A stretch of 64,000 nucleotides of DNA from Botryosphaeria dothidea (GCA_011503125.2 WWBZ02000033.1:124001-188000), one strand, 5' to 3'. Positions 12,965 to 26,100 are shown, counted from the stretch's first letter. The notes: generated from the sequence alone by a model not told the origin. Made by a program: numbers and translations.

Positions 12965-13335
12965 AGATATTCTTCTCTAAGCTCTATAAGTATTCGTTAG
13001 TCTCTTTTTAGTTCTTTTTAGTTAGATAAAAAATTTTCTTAATATTACTAAGATAATCTTCTAGAATTATATTACTATTTACTAAGAGGCGACTACTAAG
13101 AAGCTAGGCCTTAAGAATATTTTTAAGAAGATTTAGTAGATTTAGAAGGTAGTTAGCTAACTTTAGACTATTTCTACGTCCGTAGTATCTAGCTAGATTA
13201 ATATTATAGCCCGAGTAACTCTAAAGCCTTTTACCTTTCTAACTACTACTAAGCTTACTTTATACTTTCTAAATAAGACTAATAAATAAAAGATTACTAA
13301 TCTTATTAATAAGGCTATTATTAAAAAAATTTAGA
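12965..13335 (+). mobile_element. LINE-C, LINE fragment cut off by a Gypsy LTR
   Basis: About 370 bases aligning with the first 370 bases of the window (LINE-A), mostly C/T and G/A differences. The match ends abruptly at the start of the LTR at 13336, so the LTR element jumped into it or replaced its 3' part. Confidence 0.8.
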
Positions 13336-13519
13336 TATTAGAGTCTAAAGTCTTAGAATTAAGCCTTAGAGAATTATTAATAGATTACGTAATACTAAGT
13401 CTTTCTTATATATAACTTTTCTCTTTCTTCTATAACTTCTTCTCTTTCTTCTTAAGTCTAGCTTAACGTACTTAGCGTAATAAATTTTTTAGCGATTATT
13501 CTAAGGTTAAGCCCTAATA
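13336..13519 (+). repeat. 5' LTR of Gypsy-A, fully RIPped
   Basis: 184 bases, the same length as the LTR at 19633-19816. In the first 80 bases every CA or TG of the other copy appears here as TA, making the pair a direct record of RIP. Confidence 0.85.
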
Positions 13520-14672
13520 TTAGCTAGACTTTACCTATTAAATTTACTAAATATCGAATTACTAATATAGTCGCGTACTAGAATTACTAAAATTACTAGA
13601 ATTATTAAAATTACTAAAGTTACTAGGAAACGGAATTATAACGCCTAAGAACTAATAGTAAATATAAGAGCTTCGAGAGATAGCGTAGCTACTATAGTAG
13701 ATAATAGTCTAAATAAATACGCTTATAACTAAGATAGGGTAACTAAAAAAGAGATAGAAGATACTAAAGAACGAAAATAAGAATACGTAACTATCTTTTT
13801 CTAAACTCTCCGGAAAAACTTTAAAAAGTATATTAATCTCGGTAAGCGACACGGTAGAAGATAAGCTAACTAAGAACCTTAAACTTCTTATAGAATTCTC
13901 CGGTAATAGAAATAAATTAGAACTCTAAATTACGTAGATATAGATAAAGCTCGTAGTAGACTATACGAGTTATACTAAAGCTACGAAGTTTTTTATACTT
14001 TATAATTAGCTTAGAGACGAAGTAGCGCGTTAGCTATAGCTCTAGGTATAAGCTAGTATTAATACGACTAGTATAACTACTTAGTATCTACTAAATTAGC
14101 TACGCCTATTATTTAGCGACCTCTATATATAAAAGAAGGTCTAACGTAAGCTATATAAACTACGCTAAACTAATAAGCTCTTTATAGAGTACTTTACCGA
14201 ATTCCGTAAGCTCGTATTAGAGATAGGAGGTACTAACTAGCCGGACGAGATTCTTAAGACCTACTTAGAAGTAGAGCTTAGCTAGAAGCTCTAACGAAGT
14301 ATAATTAGTCTTAGAAGTATAAGCTAGTTCTTTAAGAACTACTATACGAAGCTAAAACGTATTAGTAACTAACTTAAAGTCTTTAATTTAAGAAATATAA
14401 GAAAGAAGCTTTAGTAGAGCTAGTAATAAGACTAGTAGTATAGTTAAAATAAGATTAGCTCGGTAGAGTCTATTAGTAGGTAGATAGAGTTTAAGCTAAA
14501 GCCGACTACGCCTTAGTAAGATAAAATAGACTAAAAATCTATAGAGCCTATAAGAATCGTTTAAGAACGTCGTATTAAGTAGGTAGATAAATAAGAGATA
14601 TAGAAACGTAAAGATAAGAGTCGTTACCTACGCTATAGCGACTCTAGATATAGAGTTATTTAGTATCTATAG

Positions 14673-15184
14673 ATAGATAAATTTAATTAAGCTAATTTAG
14701 CTCCCCGAAGGGTCTATACAGCTGTGGCTATCTGTAAGGGTATATATAGAAGGGGAAACCGTAGCTACTTTCTTGGGATAGCCCGGGTAAAAACCTTCCC
14801 TATCTATAATAGTAGTATCCGTAGATACTCTATTTAGTATAGTTTTTTTCTATATACCGGTAGCGGTATCTAAAGTAGAAAGAGTAGCTAAGAGGGAGGA
14901 ACTATAGAGAGAGGTAACTATAAATCTTAAGACTAAGCCGTAAGAAGTCCCGGCTTACCTATTTATAAGCGCTGGTAAAGCGCTCTTAAAATTTATTTTT
15001 AGAAGCGCCTAGCTGGCCCTTCTCCCCCTTATTACCGCTAGAGAGAACGCGGGTACGTATACTTTTAACGTGGGACGTACATGCCACGAGTAGGTAAGCG
15101 GTCTAAGATTCGAACTTAGAACCTGTGCCACCCTAGAAAGGCCAGGTTACCGTAGAAGTGCACCCTACCAATATACTACCCCGC
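14673..15184 (-). mobile_element. SINE-3, least mutated SINE, inside the Gypsy-A gag zinc knuckle
   Basis: 512-base SINE with a perfect 16-base target duplication TATTTAGTATCTATAG at 14657-14672 and 15185-15200. On the reverse strand it starts with a tRNA-like head. The T-arm is a perfect 5-bp stem (CTAAG/CTTAG) around the loop TTCGAAT at about 15100-15118, followed by CCGC that can pair with the GCGG near the 5' end. It ends in an ATCTATCT tail. It keeps many CA and TG dinucleotides at both ends while its host Gypsy-A has almost none. It therefore landed after the host was RIPped, or escaped most RIP because it is short. The tRNA of origin is not identified. Confidence 0.9.
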
Positions 15185-18100
15185 TATTTAGTATCTATAG
15201 CTACTACTAAAAAGACTAGTAAGACTTATAAAGTCTATTTAATAGAAGAAATATATAGAATCGGAACTAGAAGACTTAGAGAACGAGTTCTTCTTCTAAT
15301 AGTTAGAAAACTAAAAGCTTCTATTAAAAATTATAGATAGGAGCCTATAGTAGAGAAAAAATAGAAAGTATAGAACGAATAGCGTAAGTAGTAACGTAAG
15401 CTAGAATAGGATTTACTTCTTATCTTAGTTATAATTAATAAAAAGTCTTTTAATAAAGCTCTCGCCGATACTAGTTATAAATTCTACGCTATTATAAGCT
15501 ACGGTTTTACTAAACGCTATAATCTCTCGCGTATAAAGATCTCTCTAAGAATACTAGACGGACTTATATCTATAAGATAGAAAATAGACGAGGTTATTTA
15601 GGCTAAAGTAGATATTAGAGGCTACTACTAGAAGCGTATATTCTTCTATATCGTATTTAGGCTTTTCGGTTACGATCTAATATTAGAAAGCCTATAGATA
15701 GTATAGAAAAAAGCGGTACTCGATTAAAGTAAACGAACTATTATCTTTAAGAATATAGAACTAGTAGTAAAATAAGTAATAGATCTTTCTAGCCCCTAGA
15801 ATAAGCTTATCGAAGCCTCTATCTTTAGTTACCTCTTAAGAAACTAAGAAAAGAAAGAATACTAAGTCTTTATAGCGAGTCTAGCGGATATTAATAAGGC
15901 TCTTTAAGAGAAAACTTCTACGGATACTTAGGCCCGGCTATCTAGCTAGGTAGATCTTCGATAGATACGCTTATTTAATAAGAAGAAGGTAGATAAACTT
16001 CTACCGTACCGGCCTAGAATTAACTACTAAATCGAATTAGAAAAGAATAGTAACGGTAAAATACCGGACGCCCTATAGGGACCTCTATATAATATATTCC
16101 GTAACGAGCTTCTAGTACTTAGAAAGACTCTTAACGAACTACTTAATAAGAGGTTTATCCGGGTAAGTAATTCCTCGGCTACTACTTCCGTACTATTTAT
16201 TAAGAAACTAGGCAGAGGTCTATACTTCTACTATAACTATTAGGTACTTAACTAGATTATAAGAAAGAACCGCTATCTCTTACTACTTATCTAAGAGACT
16301 CTTAATAGAATTAGTAAGGCGAGATAGTTTATAAAGCTAGATATAACTACTACCTTCTACCGGATACGAATTATTAAAGAAAGCGAATAGTTAACGGTAT
16401 TCCGGACTCGATTCGGACTCTTCGAATAGCTAGTAATACTCTTTAGACTAGTAAACGTCCTAAGTACCTTCTAACGGTATATTAATTAGACTCTAAAAAA
16501 CTTTCTTAATAACTTTATCTCCGCGTACGTAGATAATATTTTAATCTTTATAGATAGATCCCGCTAAGCGTACCGGGAAAAGATTAATAAGGTCTTAGAG
16601 AAACTAAATACTATAGGTCTATAACTTAATCTAAAGAAATATAAATTCGAAGTCTAGTCGACTAAGTATCTAGAGTATATTATTAAAGTAGGTAAAGATA
16701 TCCGTATAGACCCGGAAAAGACTAAGATAATTTAAGAGTAGAATATTCTAACTACGGTAAAAGAAGTACTCGGTTTTCTTAGTTTTACGAACTTCTATTA
16801 GCGTTTTATTAAGAGCTTTTCTAATTTAGTAGCCCCTTTAGTATTACTTACGAGGAAGAACGTATCCTTCTAGTAGAACTAAAAAACCGAGCTCGCGTTT
16901 AGAAAATTAAAAAAGGCTTTTATTACGGTACCGGTTCTTATATAATTCGACCCGGAGAGAGAGACGATCCTCGCTACGGACTTCTTAGAATACTATATAG
17001 AAGAAGTACTTTAATAGTATAATAACGACGGTTTCCTACGTTCCGTAGCGTTCTTTTTAAAGAAGAACCTACCCGCGGAATATAACTACCCGATCTACGA
17101 TAAGAAACTATTCGTAGTAGTTAAGTACCTACGCTAGTAGAATGCCGAGCTAAGAAGACTATATTAGTTTAAGATTCTTATCGACTATAAGAATCTAGAG
17201 TACTTTACTACGGCGAGGAGACTTTCTAAAAAATAGATTCGATAGTAGAGAGAACTTAGCCGCTTTTTCTTTATTATCGAATATACTCTAGAAAGAACTA
17301 ACGGACTAGCCGACGTATTAATAAGAAGAAACTAAGACTTACCTATAACGGATATAGACGAGAGACTTAAATAAAGAACGGCTTAATTACTCTAGTTAAT
17401 ATTCTATAGATTAGTTCTTAATACTAGATTACTAGAGAATTCTAAAGAATAAGAATAGAGTAATAAAGATTTACTTCTATCTAAAGAAGCTATAGTAATT
17501 AAACCTCGATAAGTACGACTAGAATAATAAGTACGAGAACTCTCTTTTCTAGAGAATTAATAGTAAGAGATACTCTAGTAGGACTAAGTATTAAGATAAC
17601 TCCGGGAAGTAGTATAACGAAGAGAAAGAACCTTCCTACTAGAGTTTATAACTAAGTTTAAGATCTCGATCGCGGAGTATTTACTAGACTATTAAGGAAA
17701 CCTTCTCTTTAGAGAAAGAAAATAGATATTAGACTTCGAGCTACTACGAATAAGAATTATCTAAGAGATATATAACTCTCTTCTCTTAATATACTCCGGA
17801 CGCGTTTAAACTACCTCCCTCGTAGTAAGATACTTCTTCTAACTAAAATTTATTAACGATATCTAAAGGTTTTATAGAAACTATAACGTCTATAGAAGAA
17901 CTAAGATCTAAAGAGATCGGAAGTAAGAGTTACTTAAACCGTTACTAGTACTAAGTCGTTAATAAAGAGAGATCTCTATTAACTTTATTAGGCCCCTACT
18001 ATTAAGTAACGGATATAAGATACTTATAGTAATTACTAATAGGCTAGGAAAAGAAGTAATTCTTAAGGCCTACCCGAATACTAAGACGGAAACTATTATA

Positions 18101-19437
18101 AGGCTCTTTATTATATACTTCTACCGGAACTACGGAGTTCTAATAGTAATAGTATCTAATAGAGAAACGTAGTTCGTTAGCCTTCTTTAGTAACGTATTT
18201 ATTAACTACTTAAGATTAAGAGGCGTATCTTAACGGCCTACTATTCTTAAACGAACGGATTAATAAAAAGAATAAATACTAAAGTAGAAAGAAAGCTCGC
18301 GCTATTCGTAGAGTACTATTAATAAGACTAGGCGGACCGGTTACTAGTAGTCTAGTTAGCTCTTAACGAAAGAACCTTAACTACGACGTAGGTAAGCCTA
18401 TTCTTTCTTTTCTACGGGTACTATTTCGAGCCTCTAAAGCTATTCGAAGATATCTAATTTAGTAATCTCTAAAGAAACTTTTTAGTAGTAAAAGCCGATA
18501 TAATCGTAGTAAAGATTAAAGAGGTAACGGACTAGATATAAATAGTAATAACGAATATATAGTAGGAATAGAAACGGTAGGCTAATCGGTAAAAAAATCT
18601 ATCTCTTACGTATAAGATAGATAATAAGATCTAGCTATATTTAAAGAATCTAAGAACGGATAAACTAAGTAAGAAACTCGATAATAAGATAGCTAAGTTT
18701 ATTATTATCGAGGTAGTTAGATTCTATAGCTATAAGTTAGATATTTCTAAAGTAGTATATAACGTCTTTAACGTAGATCTACTCCGGCTAGCGGAAATAG
18801 ACTCTTTACTAAGCTAAGTATAAAACGACTATTAACTACTACCGGTTTAGATAGATAGTTAAAACGAATAGAGAATAGAGAAAATTCTAGATAAACGAAT
18901 AGTAAGAAAACTAGAATAAAGAAGCTACTAACTCTAGTATTAAGTTAAATAGAAAGAATATATAAGGCTAATATAGGAACTAGTATTAGTACTATAGAAT
19001 ATAGTAGCGCTAGATATATATCTAAAATAAAAGAATTAATAAGAGCTTTAAAAAACTAAGCGGAGACTATAAGTAGATAAAAGATTAAGCGGTTTAGCCC
19101 GGCCGGAGCCGAGTCTATATATACTAGATAAGTACTATACTATCCGCCTTAAGAGCGAGTAAAATATAAGCGGTTATCTAGTATAGATATTATAGACTAT
19201 AGAATCTAGTCTCGTACTAGATAACTCTCTTTCTACTAATAGATAGGCTCTTAATTCGATAGCTAGTTAATAAGCTTATAGAAGCTAATTAACTAAGAGA
19301 TATCGCTACTCTAAGGCACGTATTACCGCATCTACTATCGGTTAGCTAAGTTTTTAACTATACTATATAGCCGTTTAATAGTTTAGAGTTCGCTTTTTTA
19401 ACCTATATATCTATATCTACTAAAAACGCGACCGATA

Positions 19438-19540
19438 AGTAAGTAAGGCAAATAGGGCAAGTAGGGCAAGCAGGGCAAGCAGGACAAGCAAGGCAAACAG
19501 GGTAAGTAGGGCAAGCAGGGCAGGTAGGGCAGGAAGGGTT
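19438..19540 (+). repeat. 9-bp minisatellite, about ten units
   Basis: Degenerate tandem units of CAAGCAGGG, in non-RIPped sequence rich in CA. On the reverse strand it reads as a Leu-Ala-Leu repeat, which explains a spurious open frame there. Confidence 0.85.
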
Positions 19541-19567
19541 AAAAAAAAACAGGGAAAGGTCAAAAAG

Positions 19568-19622
19568 CAACAGTCCCCACCCGGATTCGAACCCGTAACC
19601 TCTCGAACCGGGAGGAGGAGGG
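19568..19622 (-). other. tRNA-like T-arm and box B remnant
   Basis: On the reverse strand this contains GGTTCGAATCC, a perfect match to the Pol III box B consensus. It is followed by an acceptor-like GGGGAC and, a few bases on, a run of five T. No box A or full cloverleaf could be found, so this is a tRNA or SINE fragment, not a working tRNA gene. It lies just before the polypurine run and 3' LTR of Gypsy-A. Confidence 0.45.
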
Positions 19623-19632
19623 GGGGGGGTAA

Positions 19633-19816
19633 TGTTAGAGTCTGAAGCCTCAGGATCAAGCCTCAGAGGATCATCGGCAGATCACGTGACGCCAAGCCTT
19701 TCTTGTATATAACTTTCCTCTTTCTTCTACGACTTCTTCTCTTTCTTCTTAAGTCTAGCTTAACGTACTTAGCGTAATAAATCTTTTAGCGATTATTCTA
19801 AGATTAAGCTCTAATA
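19633..19816 (+). repeat. 3' LTR of Gypsy-A, first half not RIPped
   Basis: 184 bases beginning TGTTAGAGTCTGAAGCC. The first 80 bases keep CA and TG. The rest has almost none, but contains few sites in either copy. The non-RIPped patch extends left to about 19430. Confidence 0.85.
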
Positions 19817-22694
19817 GAAATCTTTAAAGATTATTAAATTAATAAATATATAATCTAGAAGAATTTTAAAATTAAGAAGAATTCTTAAACCTAGAATTAC
19901 TAAACTAAGTAGAATCTTAAAATTCGGAGAAAGTTCTAAGTATAGACCTCTCTTAAGAAATTAATTTCTTAGAAATTACTTAGAAAAAATATATTCGAGT
20001 AGCCTATAAAAACGATACTATAGTATAATAACTTCTAGAGTAAATCCGCGAATATTCTAAGAAAGATTTTAATCTTATACTAAGTCTAGAAGAAACTATC
20101 CTCTTTAAAGAGCTAGTCTACGTATTTTAATAACTTAGACGATAAATAATTAAAAATATTTATATATCTCTAGCCTACGGCTACCGCGGTATTAACTCTA
20201 CTATAAAATAAATAGAGCGATTATTCTATATACTATATCTTAGAAAAAAAATACGCTAGTTTATTATAGAATACGAGAACTACGCCCGAAATAAGATAGT
20301 ATACTACGCTCTATACGGAAAACTATAATTAATTACCCTACTAGACCGACTATAGAAAGTTATTATACTAGACTTTATTATTAAACTATTTAAGTCTAAA
20401 GAATCTCTTACTAGTACGCGCTACGATTCTATTCTAGTAATTATAGATAGACTCTCGAAATAGAGATACTTTATTTTCTATAAAGAAGCCTCGAAAGTTT
20501 CTAAGCTAGTATATATCTTTCTACGCTATATTCTCGTAAACTACGAAATACTAGAGATAATTATTTTAGATTAAAATATCTACTTTCGTATATAATTCTA
20601 GTAGACCCTAATAAATAAACTCGGAATAAAGTATAAGCTATCTATTATCTACTACTCTTAAACGGACGAATAAACGAAACGGCTTAATTAAATCTTAGAA
20701 GAATACCTACGAAGTTATATAAACTACTAATAAAATAACTAGATAGAATTTCTACCTCTAGTCTAATTTATATATAATAGTATAATCGCGGAAATAATCT
20801 AAGAAATACCGTTTTACGTTAACTATAGTTTTAAACCCTAAGCCTATAAAGAATCTATTTTCTAAGAAAATATAGCGTAGAAAGAAATACTCTAAGTAGA
20901 ATAACTAAAAGAACTATACTAAAGCCTTATCTAAGATATTAAATTTATTAACTATCGTATAGCTATATACTATAACTAAAGACGCTAAAAGCTACTATCT
21001 CTAGAAGAGAGAGATAAAATCTAGCTACTTACTAGAAATCTTAAAACTAACTAACTAAGTCTTAAATTAGATTATAAAAAAATTAGTCTCTTCGAAATTA
21101 AATAAAAACTTTCCTCTATTATATTTAAATTTAAATTACTAAAGAATATACGCCGAAGTCTAGTCTTCTACTTAGTACTTCTTAAACTAGTACTCTAAAA
21201 CGTCTAAATACTAGAATACCTTAAGAGAGAAATCTAACCTAAAGACGCGTAGGAATAGAATATCGAGAAAATTCTAGATAGTAAAAGAGACTCTAACGGT
21301 TAGCTTAAATACCTTATTAAATAGAAAAACTACGAAGACTTAAAAAATACTTAGAAACTCTTACTAAATCTTAGTTACCTAGAACTTCTCGCGGACTTCT
21401 ACTAATAAAACCTAGATCGTCTAGCTCTAGAGCGTTCTTTTAGAACGTAAAATTAGAAGAAGAATCTAGTAATATCTAAAGCTAATCTACGGAAGCCTAC
21501 TAGAAGATTACGCTATCGGTACCCGCTACGTTACTACTAAACCTACTAAATAAATATAGTATAGTCTCTTTAGTAAAAATCTTAAAAACGTTCTAAGAAG
21601 AACGGCCCTTTTAAATAGTAGCCTTCCGCTCTATTCGCTTCTCCTATTTAAGCTACCGTATTTTATAAGAAAATAGAACTATATTACGCTACTCTACGGA
21701 TCGAAGTAATAAACGTAACCGCCGCTTCTTCTACTATTAAGTTCGTAATTACTTCGCTACGCGACTAGTATACTAAGCCGCTACTAACGCTATTTAAGCT
21801 ATTATATTAGTAGTAGTAGTAGTAGTATTAGCGGCCTTCTCGTTCTAATTAATCTCTATAGCTACCTCTTAAAGCTAGCGCTCTAAACTCTTACGAGCCC
21901 GATCTAAGCGCCGAACTAAAAAATAGTTAGCTACTATAATAAAAAAAGAAAGAAAGATCTAACTTATACTTCGTATTAACGGAAGAAGCTATAGCCTTAT
22001 ACGACGTAAAATCTTTTTTAGTATAGCCGGAATAGATAGAATAGAAAGAAGCGGCGTAATAAACTAAATTTAGACGAATATAGCGGGTATAAGAAGAAGC
22101 CTTAGAAACCTTATAATAATAGACTATAATACGCTAGACTAATATAATACGACGCTAGGTACGAGCTAAAACTATAATAAGAAAATTAGTATTTCTAATA
22201 AAAAAGATCTTAGAAGTATATATATACTTATAAGAAAGCTTTCGGACCGAAAGCTACTTAGAGAGAGAATAGTATTACGGGTCTAGAAAGTAGAGTAAGC
22301 GGTATAGTAGAAACTTATAAGCGGGATCGGATTATTACGTATTAAACCTTAAAATACGCTTAATCTATTTAGGCGGCTAGTAAGCCCGACCTCTAGAAGT
22401 AGATTACTCTTAGCTATTAGCTACTCTACTATCTATACTAATACTATAGTCTAGCTAACTACCGGCTAATTATAGTATATAGACTATATTTATTTATAGT
22501 AGATAGAACCTTCGTAGTTAATTCTAATTATTACTTAATATCTATCTTATTTACCTTCTCTATCTAGCTATAGCTACTATTTCTTTATATAAGTAATATT
22601 CTAATAGTAGTAGTAAACCTCTTAGATACTACGTATCTTTTTAACGCTTAAGTTACTTAGACTTTCTTATTTCTAAGGCTTAGCGTAATACTAA
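19817..22694 (+). mobile_element. Gypsy-D, RIPped chromovirus fragment
   Basis: Begins directly after the Gypsy-A LTR. Through the stops, an integrase HHCC/core region runs from about 20230 to 20830, with the D-R-L-S-K block near 20450 and the Q-T-D-E-Q-T-E-R-L-N block near 20655-20700. A chromodomain-like W-L-K-Y-L-I-K-W block is at about 21295-21385, which places it among chromoviruses. The 1.2 kb after it is unclassified. LTR-like sequence near 22270-22690 resembles 31750-32070. It is cut at 22694 by the insertion of Gypsy-B. Confidence 0.75.
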
Positions 22695-23181
22695 TATTAC
22701 GGTATAGTCTTTATAGAGTCGAGATAGAGTAGAAAGAAAAGTAAGCGGGGCGTAGACACGCGCTATAAAGATCTACTATAAGTTACGTATATTACGTAAT
22801 ACTAAGGAATTAATTTCTTTAATCCTATATATCTTAGGTATTAAGAGATAGATTAATAAGATTAAGATAATATTAATCTATTTAATCTATACGCTTCTAC
22901 CTAAGAGGTAATATAGATTAAATAGATTAATATTAGATTATAGATACTCTCCTACGTATATATAAACTATACTTATTAGATAGCTTTAACCTTCGTAGTT
23001 AACTTTAATAATAATTTAGTACTAATTATTAGTAATAAGGCCTTCGCACGTAGTGCTTAGTCTTTAGTCGTCTACTCGTTTCTCGCGTACCTCTTCTTAT
23101 ACCTACTTAAGAAAAACCCTTCGATAGATTTCTACTCTCTTTAGTATTTAGATTCTTAGAGGTAGAGGCCCGCTCGTTATA
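22695..23181 (+). repeat. 5' LTR of Gypsy-B
   Basis: 487 bases, from TATTACGG (RIPped TGTTACGG) to CTCGTTATA (RIPped CTCGTTACA). It matches 30071-30557 along its whole length. The last 220 bases match the non-RIPped remnant at 32353-32570. Confidence 0.9.
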
Positions 23182-26100
23182 CTTTAACTACTATTCTTAT
23201 AAAAAGAGAGACTCTTTTAGAAACGAATTTATTAGGTTAAGTATTACCCCGCCTAACGAGCTTAGAAAAAGTATATAATAGTACTAAGATCTTAGATAGA
23301 CGTCGACCTAATAGAGGGTCGCGCTAAGAATACTTAGAAGCGTACTCCGCCCGCGTAGTAAATAGAGCCTACTCGAGAAGAACTTTAGGTACTTATTTAG
23401 AAATAAAAAGCCTAGATCGAGCGCCTACTAGCGTACTAGATAAAATAAAGCGCTACTAAGGTTAAAGTAGTAGTACTCGAGAAGTTCGATAGAAATAGAA
23501 AGAAGCTCTAATTCTTTCTACTCTAGATATAACGCTATCTCTAGTTTAATTAAGTATAATTTAATAATAACGCCGAGGAAGTACTCTTTATATTAATCTA
23601 CCTTAGAGGAACGGTAGAGATATAGATAGAGCTATACCTTCGCGACTACCTAGCTAATAAATACTCTCTTAAGAAGAGATAGGTAAAGACTAAGAAAATC
23701 TTCGATACTTATACGGGATTCGTAGATAACCTTAGGGCTACTTTTAATAATCGGGACGAAGTCCGTAAAGTCTCTAACGATATTATAACCGTTAAATAGA
23801 TAGAATCTATAGCTATCTATATAACTAAGTTTTAGTAGCTTATAGCCTACCTCGAATAGTTAGACGAGACTTTCCGCGACCTCTTCTATAAGAGCCTAAA
23901 GAACGAAGTTAAGAAGAATATAATTACTTACGAATATCTATCTATCTTTTAGAAAATAGTAGACCTTACGTCTTAGATCGACGGTTATATATATAAATAG
24001 AAGATAGGTTCTCGATAATCTAATACCTCGAAGCTACGCCGTAAAAGAATAACTCTCGAAGGCGGAGACGCTATAGCTCTCGACGCGGCTAATAGATAGA
24101 ATTCTAAGAAGAGTAATAATAGTTACGATAATAAGAAGCCTAAGAAACCTAACCCGAACTAGACGGATAAGTAGAAATAGCGCTATAAGAATCGACTCTA
24201 TATTACCTACGGTAGTAATAAATACTTCTCTTCTAAGTATTCGTAGAACCCTCGTAGTAAGAAGAATAATAAGTAGACTTCGAGCGCTTAGCGTAAAGCG
24301 TCGGTTATATCTCGCTAAAATAACTATAATACGCTATACTAGATAGCCTATTACGATAACGACTATTAGACGTATTAAACTAGTAAGGATATCTCTAGAT
24401 AGTACCTCTACGAACCTCGAAACTTCGGTATAATAACTAGGAACGAAGAAGTTATCGAAACTAACGATATTATCGATAGTTTTCCTCTAGACGACGAACT
24501 TATTAATAGCGAAATAGGAGAACTATACGAGAGTACTAGTAAAACGTAGTTAGATAAGGTACCTATACTATCGGATAAACTAGATACCCTCGTCTCGTTA
24601 GAAGTTCTCGCTAAAAGATACGGTATTAGTAACTATCTACGGGACGAATAGAGTAATCTTAGCTAAATAATCTAGATTCCGTATTAGAAAAGTATCGCGC
24701 TTACGGTTATTTAGGGATAGCGTTAGAATACTCTTTAGGAAACCCGAATCGAATAAGATAGGAAGAAGTACGAACTCCTAGTAACTAAAGAAACGATACT
24801 CGTCGAACGCTACTACTAAGAAACCTTAGCACGCGAGTAAGTAGACTACGACTCCCTCCGGAAACTAGTACGGATTCTCTACTAGTACGGTATAGTAACG
24901 ATCTAGTATCGTATACTCTAGTAGATTCTAGATAAGAAGCTTAATCGACTAATCTTTAGATATTAAGTTCGAAAGGATAAAGTCTACTAGCGAAGGAAGT
25001 AGAACGCTAATAAATAGACTAACTAGAAGTAAGTATACCTCTAAGTTAACGAATAGGAAGACTATATATATAGTAAAGTCTACGGCTATCCTATACTAAA
25101 AAACTAGACGGCCCTACGGTAATAGAACTAATCTAGGGGCTATAGTCTAGGTTCCTTTATATAGTATTACGTATATCGAAAACGGAAACTCTTACCGGAC
25201 TAAATCTATAGAAATAGTTTAAGATATAGAGAATACTTAACGGAGTATCTACTAGAATCCTAATCGATATAGAATTAAGCGGAAATTTTATCTATAACGA
25301 GCTTATATAGAAGATAAATATCCCGTACCGTAAGAAATAGAAACCGTATTCTCTTAGTAGATTCGACGGATTCTAGATAGCCTACGGAGAAGGCTAGGTA
25401 AAGATAGAAACGAAGAAAGTAACCCTCTAGATAGGGAACTATTAAGAACGAATTTTCCTTAACGTCTAACGTATTTCTAGACACGATATTATTCTAGGTA
25501 TACTCTAGATCCGAATATAGAAACCTATCTTCGACTTCGGAGAAGAAGACTCTATTATCTTTCAAGAGAAGCTCGAGAATCTTCTACGAAAATAAGGATT
25601 ATAGAAGAAGAATAGATTATTAGATACTCTTCGAAAACTTCTATTAATATTAATACGGAAAGTAGCTAGTATAAGGCCTAAATATAGTAACTATATAGGC
25701 GACTCCGATAGTAGTATAAGTTAGTACTAGAACTACGACGTAAGTAGCGAAGCCTCCTCGGTAAAATATAACCCTATTATAGAAATAAGCTCTACTAAGC
25801 GAAACGATACTTCTAACTTAAGATACGACTCTAGCTACGATAGCGTAAGGCCTAGTAACGGTAGTATTAACGATAATAATAGCGTAAGACTTAGCGACGA
25901 TAGTATCGACGGTAATCTTAAGAAAAGCGTAAGATAGAACTAAAATAGTAGCGTACGAGACGCCGCCTTCTCGGTAAAATATAGTACCTTAAGCGAAGTA
26001 AGACTAACCGAGTCTAGTATTTCCGACGAATAAGTATAGTATATATTACGAAGGGCTACGAGGAAAAAGTATAAGGCTAAGAGTAAAGCTTCGCGTAAGT

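Larger units (their letters stand above)
13336..19816 (+). mobile_element. Gypsy-A, RIPped Ty3/Gypsy element with 184-bp LTRs
   Basis: Bounded by two 184-base LTRs (13336-13519 and 19633-19816) that begin TG/TA-TTAGAG and end CTAATA. Gag-like sequence occupies about 13600-14660 and ends in a CCHC knuckle split by SINE-3. Reverse transcriptase is at about 16150-16800, with a Y-V-D-N palm motif at 16523-16537 (RIPped Y-x-D-D). RNase H lies at about 16970-17340 and integrase at about 17850-18450. A polypurine run ending at 19630 precedes the 3' LTR. The bases flanking the LTRs (TTAGA on the left, GAAAT on the right) do not match, so the two ends may derive from different insertions. Confidence 0.83.

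Noticed and set aside
15097..15184. Functional tRNA gene
   Set aside because: The T-arm is perfect, but the acceptor stem pairs over only four bases and no clear D- and anticodon arms form; it is the head of a SINE with target duplications.
15158..15340. 60-residue open frame across the SINE-3 / Gypsy-A junction
   Set aside because: It starts in the SINE tRNA-like head and runs into RIPped gag sequence; it is open by chance and has no protein pattern.
19438..19540. CRISPR array
   Set aside because: The repeats are 9-base units with no spacers, in a eukaryotic genome.
19420..19659. 79-residue Leu/Ala-rich open frame on the reverse strand
   Set aside because: It is the translation of the 9-base minisatellite in a patch without stop codons, not a gene.
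25275..25484. 69-residue reverse open frame inside Gypsy-B
   Set aside because: It lies antisense to the pol region and is just a gap between RIP-made stops.
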